The notes under the pieces are model-generated. The model worked only from the letters and a program-made list of their open reading frames with translations, had not been told where the DNA came from and ran no database searches. Source: Sphingobacteriales bacterium (GTDB lineage Bacteria > Bacteroidota > Bacteroidia > Sphingobacteriales > Sphingobacteriaceae). Taken from it: a stretch of DNA of 5,815 bases. The position numbers and the translations under genes are program-made. The stretch's first letter is position 1, and each line of letters begins with the position of its first letter. Location of the stretch: positions 1 through 5,815 of the forward strand of contig JAGVEE010000088.1 in assembly GCA_020058405.1 (NCBI GenBank), written 5' to 3'. Shown in pieces: positions 1 through 5,815 of this stretch.

Positions 1-2
1 AA

Positions 3-470
3 TCCTTCGGTTTCTCCTCAAATTTAAGAACCTTATGTTCTGCTGCCGGTTTAGGTAAATCTGTAAAATTTTTCGATTTCCATTGGCGTGGACAAATTTG
101 GAATTTAATGTTTTTGCTAGGTGCAATTATTGGAGGATTTATAGCAAATCAGTTTTTCTCTAACGGTATGCCTTTAGAAATTTCTGCTAATACCATTAGC
201 GATTTAAATAAACTAGGAATAGCAGCTCCAATTTCTGTGCAACCCGAAGAGCTTTTTAGCTTCGAAGCCATGTTCTCCTTAAAAGGATTTTTAATACTTG
301 CTATTGGTGGATTATTAGTAGGTTTTGGTTCAAGGTATGCTGGTGGATGTACGTCGGGGCACGCAATTAGTGGTTTATCCGACTTCCAATTACCTTCATT
401 AGTTGCCGTTATCGGCTTCTTTTTAGGAGGTTTAGTAATGACACATTTATTGTTACCCTATATTTTATAA
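3..470 (+). CDS. YeeE/YedE family sulfur transporter half, 5'-truncated by window edge
   Basis: Integral inner-membrane protein, one half of a split YeeE/YedE-type permease; the family imports thiosulfate or related sulfur species. The reading frame is open to the window edge, and the 35 codons before the first in-frame ATG (position 108) already read as family sequence, with SNLRTLCSA and HWRGQIWNL. The real start therefore lies upstream and the ATG at 108 is internal. The visible 155 residues contain about four hydrophobic segments. The second half has the family's cysteine motif GSRYAGGCTSGHAISG (about bases 330-378); another cysteine sits in the TLCSA segment. In YeeE/TsuA, conserved cysteines line the path and hand thiosulfate along. 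By usual family length I estimate about 30 N-terminal residues are missing. The partner half starts 8 bases downstream. The family call is firm; the exact substrate (thiosulfate, persulfide, other sulfane sulfur) is not shown by the sequence. Confidence 0.9.
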   Translation, partial: SFGFSSNLRTLCSAAGLGKSVKFFDFHWRGQIWNLMFLLGAIIGGFIANQFFSNGMPLEISANTISDLNKLGIAAPISVQPEELFSFEAMFSLKGFLILAIGGLLVGFGSRYAGGCTSGHAISGLSDFQLPSLVAVIGFFLGGLVMTHLLLPYIL

Positions 471-478
471 ATAAAAAC

Positions 479-892
479 ATGAAATTATTAAAATTCTTAA
501 TCATTGGAATTGTATTCGGGGTAGTAATGGCTAAATCCGAAGCAATGTCGTGGTTCCGCATTCAAGAAATGTTTAGGTTCCAAGCTTTCCACATGTACGG
601 TATTATTGGTACTGCAGTGGTATTAGGTGCTATTGGTGTGTTCCTCATTAAAAAATTTAAAATGAGAGATCTAGATGGTAACCCCATCTTATTTTTCCCT
701 AAAGATAAAGCATATACAAGATACATAATTGGTGGTTCCATATTCGGTTTAGGATGGGCACTTAGCGGTGCTTGTCCTGGACCTATGGTTGTAAACATTG
801 GCTACGGATATTTATCAATGCTTGTAGTATTTTTCTTCGCAATTGTAGGAACTTATTTATATGGCATTATTAAAAATTATTTGCCTCATTAA
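479..892 (+). CDS. DUF6691 / YeeE-YedE family transporter, second half
   Basis: Small inner-membrane protein of 137 residues, about four membrane segments (roughly residues 3-19, 38-57, 82-97 and 111-131). It is the partner of the preceding gene. Its signature is WALSGACPGP at residues 93-102, with Cys99, matching the second cysteine-containing repeat of full-length YeeE/YedE. The two small proteins together would equal one fused permease; such split pairs (PmpA/PmpB-like) are common in Bacteroidota and Proteobacteria. The start at 479 lies 8 bases after the upstream stop and immediately gives a hydrophobic first helix, so it is preferred over the internal ATGs. The likely role is import of thiosulfate or sulfane sulfur into the cytoplasm together with the upstream half. 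Family confidence is high; substrate is inferred from relatives and from the sulfur-related neighbours. Confidence 0.88.
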   Translation: MKLLKFLIIGIVFGVVMAKSEAMSWFRIQEMFRFQAFHMYGIIGTAVVLGAIGVFLIKKFKMRDLDGNPILFFPKDKAYTRYIIGGSIFGLGWALSGACPGPMVVNIGYGYLSMLVVFFFAIVGTYLYGIIKNYLPH

Positions 893-913
893 TTTTTAAA
901 AATATAAATTATT

Positions 914-2026
914 ATGAATGACCAATTAAAAAACAATACTAATTCTGATGATTTAAATAAGTCGGCATTTAAGTTAATTTATCAGTTATTACTTTTAAAT
1001 GTTTTATTAATTCTGATAATTATTGTATTTGCGATTTATTTTTTATTAGCAAATAATAGCAACACAAATACAGAAAATTTACCCTCTGTAGAAAGTGCTG
1101 TTGTGCTAAATAATACAACAGAATCGAAGCCTGTAGAAAATTTCTGGACTGCACCATCCATAGAAGAAATTAAAGACACCGAGCAAAAGAAATTGATTGA
1201 ATATGGCAAAGAAATAATTGCACATACCTCGGTATATTTTGGCGCTAAAGGTACAGTAAATGCAAATGCTACCAACGGCATGAATTGCCAAAATTGCCAT
1301 TTAGATGCAGGTACTAAAGTGTTCGGCAATAATTATTCGGCAGTAGCTTCTACCTATCCAAAATTTAGAGCACGCTCTGGTTCTACAGAAAATATTTATA
1401 AAAGAGTAAACGATTGTTTCGAAAGAAGTTTAAACGGCAAGGCGTTAGATACAAGCGCTAAAGAAATGCAAGCCATTGTTGCCTATATTAATTTTTTAGG
1501 TAAAGATGTTGCCAAAGGTGAAAAACCAAAAGGAGTAGGCTTTAAAGATCTTGCATTTTTAGACCGCGCTATTGATCCAACAAAAGGGAAAGTAGTGTAT
1601 GACCAAAAATGTGTTTCTTGCCACCAAACAACAGGAGAGGGGCTATTAACAGAAGATAAAACAGCCTTTGTGTATCCTCCACTTTGGGGCAAAAATAGTT
1701 ATAATGATGGTGCAGGATTATACAGAATGTCGAATTTCGCAAAGTATGTAAAATACAATATGCCTTTAGGTGTAAATCATGAAAACACTCAATTGTCAGA
1801 CGAAGAAGCTTGGGATGTAGCAGCATTTGTTAATTCACAAAGCAGACCTAAAAAGAACATCAAAAAAGATTGGCCAAACATTGCAGAGAAACCATTCGAT
1901 CATCCTTTTGGCCCGTATGCTGATGGTTTTACAGAAAAAGAACATAAATATGGCCCTTATAAGCCAATAAAAACTAAATTAGAACAGCTAAAAAAATCAT
2001 CAACACAAACCCCAAAAAATACTTAA
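914..2026 (+). CDS. Membrane-anchored diheme cytochrome c, TsdA-like (thiosulfate dehydrogenase/tetrathionate reductase type)
   Basis: Protein of 370 residues. A single hydrophobic segment at about residues 21-46, with no lipobox or obvious cleavage site, should anchor it in the inner membrane with the rest in the periplasm. Two cytochrome c domains follow: CQNCH at 125-129 and CVSCH at 233-237. Between them, RVNDCFERSLNG (164-175) offers Cys168, placed as the axial cysteine ligand of haem 1 in TsdA. After the second haem motif, YNMPLG (281-286) supplies Met283 as the probable distal ligand of haem 2, preceded by Asn282. The C-terminal tail KPFDHPFGPYADGF is typical of this cytochrome group. 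TsdA couples two thiosulfates to tetrathionate, or the reverse, and exchanges electrons with other carriers. The SoxB-like gene follows after 5 bases. Direction and true substrate cannot be read from sequence; a generic diheme cytochrome is the alternative. The 21-base gap before this gene is the longest in the window, but A/T-rich without a clear promoter. Confidence 0.78.
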   Translation: MNDQLKNNTNSDDLNKSAFKLIYQLLLLNVLLILIIIVFAIYFLLANNSNTNTENLPSVESAVVLNNTTESKPVENFWTAPSIEEIKDTEQKKLIEYGKEIIAHTSVYFGAKGTVNANATNGMNCQNCHLDAGTKVFGNNYSAVASTYPKFRARSGSTENIYKRVNDCFERSLNGKALDTSAKEMQAIVAYINFLGKDVAKGEKPKGVGFKDLAFLDRAIDPTKGKVVYDQKCVSCHQTTGEGLLTEDKTAFVYPPLWGKNSYNDGAGLYRMSNFAKYVKYNMPLGVNHENTQLSDEEAWDVAAFVNSQSRPKKNIKKDWPNIAEKPFDHPFGPYADGFTEKEHKYGPYKPIKTKLEQLKKSSTQTPKNT

Positions 2027-2031
2027 TACAG

Positions 2032-3735
2032 ATGGCAAATAAACGTAGAGATTTCATAAGAAAAGCAGGCATGGTTTTTTCCACTGCCTTTCTTGCAAGT
2101 GCTAGCCCTATTACAAGCATTGCCAATTCTGTAGAAGATATTGAATCGGAATTTGATGATGAAAAAAAGACTAGTTCTTCAGAAAAAACTACCTTAAGTA
2201 TTTTACAAACAACAGATGTGCATTGCCAAGTATATCCACATGATGAGTTGTTTTGGGAAAATGGAAAATCGGTATTCAGAAAAACAGGTGGCTATGCACA
2301 ATTGGCGAGCTATTTGAAAAAAGAAAGAAAAAATAAACACAGCTTTTTAATTGATACAGGCGACATGTTTCAGGGTAGTGAACTATCTGTAAAAACTACT
2401 GGCGAAGCTATGGTGCCTATTTTAAATAAGTTAGGCTACGATCTGTATTTACCCGGAAATTGGGAAGTTATTTATTATAAAAAAGCGATGCAGAAATTAT
2501 TAGGTGCTTTACATGCTCCTAAAGTTTGTGCCAATATGTATCATGATTTAGGCGAGGGTAAAAAAGGCGAATTAATTTTTCCGGCTTACCATGTCTGGAA
2601 TGTAAACGGAATTAAGGTTGGTTTCTTAGGTTATACTGATCCTTTGGTTCCAATTAGACAATCACCAAATTATAGCAAAGGCATAATTTACACCAAACCA
2701 GAAGATAATATTGCGCATTATGTTGATGTATTAAGAAATCAAGAACAATGTGCAGCCGTAATAGTTATTGCACACTTAGGTCTATCTCAGCAATTACATT
2801 TAGCTAATAATGAAGTTTGCAAAGGGGTTGACTATATTTTAGGTGGAGATACTCATGAACGTGTTCGCGTACCCATACAATGTAAATACGCAAAGGTTGT
2901 AGAACCAGGTGCTTTCGGAAGTTTTGTAGGGAAACTAAACCTAACTTTTGAAGATAATAAATTAGTAAAAGATGAATATGAATTGGTAGAAATTTCTGAG
3001 CGTAATTACAAAGCAGATGAAGAAGTTTTATCAATTATAAAACAAAATGAACAACCCTTTAAAGAGGATATAAATAAAGTAATTGGTTATAGTACCATTC
3101 CTTTATACAGGTATTTTGTTGTTGAAAATACCATCGATACCTTAATTTTAGATGCCCTCTCTTGGAAAGTAAAAGAAGTAGACATTGTACTTTCTAATGG
3201 CTTTAGATTTTGCCCTCCTAGAACCACTCCAGACCACACCGGGAATATTCCTATTACCAACGGATTTGTATTTGATATGTTACCAGTAGATAGTACCGTG
3301 AGAACAGCAGAGGTAACTGGTAAACAAATAAAAGAATGGTTAGAGAAAGAGTTGAACAATGTTTTTGCAAAAGAAGCATCTGAAAGGTTTGGTGGTTGGG
3401 TAATTAAATTTAAAGGCATGAACATAGAGTTTAATGCATTTGCTGATAAAGGGAAACGTGTGCAAAAAGTAATGGTAGCAAATGAAGCATTAGACCCAGA
3501 AAAAACGTATAAAATTTGTGCATGCGAACGCGACGGCGACCCAGATGATATGTTGTGTAGAATACGCGGTGTTAAAAACGCAAGAAACACTAGTAATACC
3601 TTGCACAGCGTAATGAAAGAATATTTAGCGGCAAACAGCCCTGTTAGTCCTAAACTTCCTTTCTCAGCTAAGATTTTAGATGCTTCGCAAGATTTATTAA
3701 CACAAGTTACAGGAGTTGATTATCAATTTAGATAA
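2032..3735 (+). CDS. SoxB-like Tat-exported metallohydrolase (5'-nucleotidase superfamily)
   Basis: Protein of 567 residues. The N-terminus KRRDFIRKAG (4-13) followed by a hydrophobic stretch is a twin-arginine signal, as in SoxB, so it is folded with its metal before export to the periplasm. The metallophosphatase domain shows TDVH (61-64), DTGDMFQGS (108-116), GNWE (142-145), AHLG (247-250) and GGDTH (271-275). The C-terminal 5'-nucleotidase domain runs from about 345, with LSNGFRF (387-393) and GNIPITNGFVFDMLP resembling the SoxB substrate-side loop. True nucleotidases have GNHE followed by a catalytic Asp; here His is replaced by Trp and the Asp position is Ile147, as expected for SoxB-type rather than nucleotidase chemistry. 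SoxB releases sulfate from a protein-bound cysteine S-thiosulfonate. No SoxYZ or SoxAX is visible in the window. Databases may call it a bifunctional metallophosphatase/5'-nucleotidase. The SoxB-like assignment is good; orthology to SoxB is uncertain. Confidence 0.8.
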   Translation: MANKRRDFIRKAGMVFSTAFLASASPITSIANSVEDIESEFDDEKKTSSSEKTTLSILQTTDVHCQVYPHDELFWENGKSVFRKTGGYAQLASYLKKERKNKHSFLIDTGDMFQGSELSVKTTGEAMVPILNKLGYDLYLPGNWEVIYYKKAMQKLLGALHAPKVCANMYHDLGEGKKGELIFPAYHVWNVNGIKVGFLGYTDPLVPIRQSPNYSKGIIYTKPEDNIAHYVDVLRNQEQCAAVIVIAHLGLSQQLHLANNEVCKGVDYILGGDTHERVRVPIQCKYAKVVEPGAFGSFVGKLNLTFEDNKLVKDEYELVEISERNYKADEEVLSIIKQNEQPFKEDINKVIGYSTIPLYRYFVVENTIDTLILDALSWKVKEVDIVLSNGFRFCPPRTTPDHTGNIPITNGFVFDMLPVDSTVRTAEVTGKQIKEWLEKELNNVFAKEASERFGGWVIKFKGMNIEFNAFADKGKRVQKVMVANEALDPEKTYKICACERDGDPDDMLCRIRGVKNARNTSNTLHSVMKEYLAANSPVSPKLPFSAKILDASQDLLTQVTGVDYQFR

Positions 3736-3742
3736 AAACAAA

Positions 3743-4153
3743 ATGAAAAAAATCATACTATTAGCATTGTTTGCATTTGGTTTAAATGCAGTACAAGCAC
3801 AAGTTGCAGAGCATAAAATTGTATTTCAATTAAGTGTAAGTGATACAATGGCACATAAATCATTAATGAAACAGATGGGTAATATTTTAACCGTTTCACC
3901 TAGCACTAAAATAGAAATTGTTTGCCACGGACCTGGCTTGGAAATGCTCATGATAAATAAATCTATCGTAAAAGATAAAATTGAGGTATTTAAAAACAAA
4001 GGTGTAGTATTTAATGCCTGTGAGTTTTCTATGAAAGAGCGAAATGTTTCTAAAACAAATATGATAGAGAGTGCTAGCTATGTGCCAGCAGGCATTATAG
4101 AAATTGTTAGCAAACAAGAACAAGGTTGGTCATATATTAAATCTGGATTTTAA
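3743..4153 (+). CDS. DsrE-like family protein with signal peptide (periplasmic sulfur carrier candidate)
   Basis: Protein of 136 residues. A Sec signal peptide (MKKIILLALFAFGLNAVQA) is predicted to be cut before Gln20, so the mature protein is exported. The remainder looks like a DsrE/DsrF-like fold: alternating beta/alpha, IEIVCHGPGLEML at about 57-69 with Cys61, and FNACEFSMKERNV at about 90-102 with Cys93. Cys93 sits where DsrE relatives carry the sulfur-binding cysteine. Classical DsrE proteins are cytoplasmic sulfur-transfer partners of TusA; this one would work in the periplasm, beside the SoxB-like enzyme and the cytochrome. I chose the ATG at 3743, 7 bases after the upstream stop, because it begins a clean signal peptide. 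A TTG at 3716 would add nine polar residues and overlap the upstream gene. The family call is good; the carrier role is inference. Confidence 0.82.
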   Translation: MKKIILLALFAFGLNAVQAQVAEHKIVFQLSVSDTMAHKSLMKQMGNILTVSPSTKIEIVCHGPGLEMLMINKSIVKDKIEVFKNKGVVFNACEFSMKERNVSKTNMIESASYVPAGIIEIVSKQEQGWSYIKSGF

Positions 4154-4161
4154 TACACAAA

Positions 4162-5571
4162 ATGTTTAATTTTTCAATTTTAAAGGTATCAAGTATATTG
4201 ATATTCTTGAGCATTGCTATTCCATCATTTGCACAACACGAGGCAGAAAGTATAGAGCTTGATTCTACTAAAATTGAATCAATAAAAGATTTTATGAATA
4301 AATCTGATTGGCATTTCCACAGTCGTAGTTTTTTTATGACGACAATAAACGAAGGTGTTTTGAAAGATGATTATGCTATGGCTCAAGGTGCTGGAATTGG
4401 TTTGCTCACTACTCCAATTAAAGGCTTCCAATTAGGTTTAAGTGGGTACTTTATTTTCAATGTTTTTTCATCAGATTTAGCAAGTCCAGATTCTATTACA
4501 GGTTTAAAGAACCGATATGAATTAGGGCAGTTTGATGTATTACGTCCTACCAATAAATATGATTTTGATAGACTCGAAGATTTATTTATTAAGTACAAAA
4601 TTAAAAACACATACATAAAACTAGGACGAATGGAATTGCAAACTCCATTTTTAAATATGCAAGATGGCCGTATGCGCCCAACCATTGAAGAAGGAGTGTG
4701 GTTGAATTCTAAAGAACTAAAAAACGTAGAAATACAAGCCGGATATATTTGGGGAGTATCACCTCGTTCTACAGTAGATTGGTTTAAAACAGCAGAATCT
4801 ATTGGTATTTATGGGCAAGGAGTAAATGTTGACGGTACTAAATCTAACTATGCAAATAATTTAGAAAGCAAGGGCATTGTATTATTCAACCTAAATTATA
4901 AATATAAAAATAAGGCAGAAATAATTCTATGGAATGCTTACATCGAAAATATTTTAAACACCAGTATGCTCGAAATAAAACACGAGCATTTAGTAGGCAA
5001 TGTTACGGTTTACAATGGTTTAATGTATTTTCATCAAAGAGCCATTAATGAAGGTGGAAATACAGACCAATCTAAAACATACATTAATAAAGATGCCATT
5101 GCCAATGTAATTAGTTTACAAGTAGGAGCAAAGAAGAAAAATTTTAATGTGAATGTAAATTATACTCATATTACAGATGATGGTAGGTATTTAATGCCAA
5201 GAGAATGGGGCCGCGACCCTTTTTATACTTTTTTACCAAGAGAAAGAAATGAGGGAGCAGGAAATGTATATGCCTTTACCACAAACTTTGTATATACGAG
5301 CTTAAACAATAAATTAAAATCGGGTATTTCGTATGGCTATGTAAATATGCCAAGTGTTTATAATTTCAGGTTGAATAAATACGGAATGCCTAGTTACCAT
5401 CAACTCAACCTCTCATCGAGCTATAATTTCCAAAATTTCTGGAAAGGCATGGAGTTTAGAGTACTAATGGCTAATAAGTTTAATGGCAGCGATGAGTTGC
5501 TGCAAGCTAAACATGTTTATAATAAAATAAATATACTTAATTTTAACTTTATTGTAGACATTAGGATCTAA
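4162..5571 (+). CDS. OprD-like outer-membrane porin
   Basis: Protein of 469 residues with a Sec signal peptide, likely cut after Ala24 (PSFA before Gln25). The mature part has alternating polar/aromatic beta strands typical of an outer-membrane barrel. The best motif is GRMELQTPFLNMQDGRMRPT (155-174) followed by EEGVWLNSKEL and IQAGYIWGVSPRST (191-204). This closely follows the OprD pattern of 'GRM..TP..N..D.R..P...EG' and 'aG.....SPR.S'. OprD-type porins pass small anionic or amino-acid-like solutes. In this operon the natural guess is thiosulfate, tetrathionate or a small organosulfur anion, but the sequence does not show the substrate. It starts 8 bases after the DsrE-like gene and is followed after 14 bases by the regulator. 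The last residues (FIVDIRI) form a plausible final strand, though ending in Ile rather than the common Phe. Confidence 0.8.
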   Translation: MFNFSILKVSSILIFLSIAIPSFAQHEAESIELDSTKIESIKDFMNKSDWHFHSRSFFMTTINEGVLKDDYAMAQGAGIGLLTTPIKGFQLGLSGYFIFNVFSSDLASPDSITGLKNRYELGQFDVLRPTNKYDFDRLEDLFIKYKIKNTYIKLGRMELQTPFLNMQDGRMRPTIEEGVWLNSKELKNVEIQAGYIWGVSPRSTVDWFKTAESIGIYGQGVNVDGTKSNYANNLESKGIVLFNLNYKYKNKAEIILWNAYIENILNTSMLEIKHEHLVGNVTVYNGLMYFHQRAINEGGNTDQSKTYINKDAIANVISLQVGAKKKNFNVNVNYTHITDDGRYLMPREWGRDPFYTFLPRERNEGAGNVYAFTTNFVYTSLNNKLKSGISYGYVNMPSVYNFRLNKYGMPSYHQLNLSSSYNFQNFWKGMEFRVLMANKFNGSDELLQAKHVYNKINILNFNFIVDIRI

Positions 5572-5585
5572 GGATAGAGTACAAA

Positions 5586-5815
5586 ATGGAAAATTTAAAA
5601 ATAAGATTAAGCAGCATTCTCGAAAATAAATTAATTGATGAAATAATTGAATTTGGCAAAATTTCATCACACAAAGAAGGCGATGTAATTATCGATTATA
5701 ATAAAATGATAAAAGCAATGCCTATTGTGTTGAGCGGAAGCATACGAGTAATGAGGCAAGAGGATGGAGGCAGAGAAATTTTATTGTATTATTTGAACAG
5801 TAACGAAAGTTGCGC
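5586..5815 (+). CDS. Crp/Fnr family transcriptional regulator, 3'-truncated by window edge
   Basis: The ATG at 5586 opens a frame that runs off the window with no stop, giving 76 complete codons plus a partial one. The visible residues look like the start of a cyclic-nucleotide-binding-type sensor domain: a short N-terminal helix, then HKEGDVIID (29-37), PIVLSGSIRVMRQEDGGREI (46-65) and LLYYLNSNESC (66-76). The GSIRV...GREILLYYL pattern is standard for Crp/Fnr proteins, and the ending NESC resembles a Bacteroidota subgroup in which cysteines follow this point. The DNA-binding helix-turn-helix lies outside the window. It is 14 bases downstream of the porin, with a weak purine-rich AAGGA about 11 bases before the ATG, so it is probably cotranscribed with the operon and may regulate it. 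The effector is unknown; the sulfur context and Cys76 make a redox or sulfane-sulfur signal possible, without proof. Confidence 0.85.
   Translation, partial: MENLKIRLSSILENKLIDEIIEFGKISSHKEGDVIIDYNKMIKAMPIVLSGSIRVMRQEDGGREILLYYLNSNESC

Larger units (their letters stand above)
1..5815 (+). other. Probable single sulfur-metabolism operon, cut at both ends
   Basis: Seven same-strand genes are separated by 8, 21, 5, 7, 8 and 14 bases. None of the gaps has room for an ordinary terminator plus promoter, and I see no Bacteroidota-type TAnnTTTG promoter element in them. The products form a coherent route from the outer membrane (porin) through the periplasm (cytochrome, SoxB-like, DsrE-like) to the inner membrane (two-part permease), plus a regulator. 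The promoter must lie upstream of the window, and further genes probably exist on both sides. Cotranscription is inferred from spacing only. Confidence 0.75.

Noticed and set aside
108..110. ATG at 108 as the start of the first gene
   Set aside because: The frame upstream is open to the window edge and encodes conserved YeeE/YedE-type sequence, so this Met is internal.
892..913. AT-rich palindrome (ATTTTTAAAAAT) in the longest intergenic gap, considered as terminator or promoter
   Set aside because: There is no G/C stem, no U-tract arrangement and no TAnnTTTG-type element; it is ordinary A/T-rich spacer.
3087..3590. Open frame of 167 codons on the - strand inside the SoxB-like gene
   Set aside because: It lies wholly opposite a well-supported coding region with recognisable domains, and its translation is Ser/Phe/Leu-rich with no recognisable motif, as expected for an antisense shadow.
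2032..3735. Plain 5'-nucleotidase (UshA-type) function
   Set aside because: The catalytic His and Asp of the nucleotidase GNHE..D motif are replaced by Trp144 and Ile147, and the neighbours are all sulfur-related; SoxB-like fits better.
3716..3742. TTG start for the DsrE-like gene, nine codons before the chosen ATG
   Set aside because: It would overlap the SoxB-like gene by 20 bases and put polar residues before an otherwise standard signal peptide; the ATG at 3743 gives a clean MKK start.

Overview
The window is AT-rich with very tight gene packing. It has A/T-rich start regions without clear Shine-Dalgarno sequences and signal peptides ending in 'AQ'. These traits, with the gene types present, point to a member of the Bacteroidota; genus or class cannot be told from this window. 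All seven genes lie on the + strand, separated by 5 to 21 bases, so they look like one operon cut by both window edges. No RNA gene, mobile element, CRISPR array or convincing internal promoter or terminator is visible.

Layout: (1) the 3' part of a YeeE/YedE-type sulfur transporter half (3-470, 5' end outside the window); (2) its short partner half, DUF6691 type (479-892); (3) a membrane-anchored diheme cytochrome c resembling thiosulfate dehydrogenase/tetrathionate reductase TsdA (914-2026); (4) a Tat-exported SoxB-like member of the 5'-nucleotidase/metallophosphatase superfamily (2032-3735); (5) a small DsrE-like protein carrying a Sec signal peptide (3743-4153); (6) an OprD-like outer-membrane porin (4162-5571); (7) the 5' part of a Crp/Fnr-family regulator (5586-5815, 3' end outside the window).

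Read together, this looks like an inorganic sulfur (thiosulfate/tetrathionate/sulfane sulfur) uptake and oxidation operon. The porin would admit the anion through the outer membrane. The cytochrome would do redox chemistry on it in the periplasm, and the SoxB-like enzyme would hydrolyse a sulfonate group. The exported DsrE-like protein could carry sulfur on a cysteine, and the two-part YeeE/YedE permease would bring sulfur into the cytoplasm. The Crp/Fnr-like protein may regulate the set.

The most interesting point is that the three periplasmic proteins could form a reduced, Sox-like cycle: a Cys-ligated-haem cytochrome in the role of SoxAX, DsrE in the role of SoxYZ, and a divergent SoxB. 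The family assignments rest on motifs read by eye; the cycle is inference.
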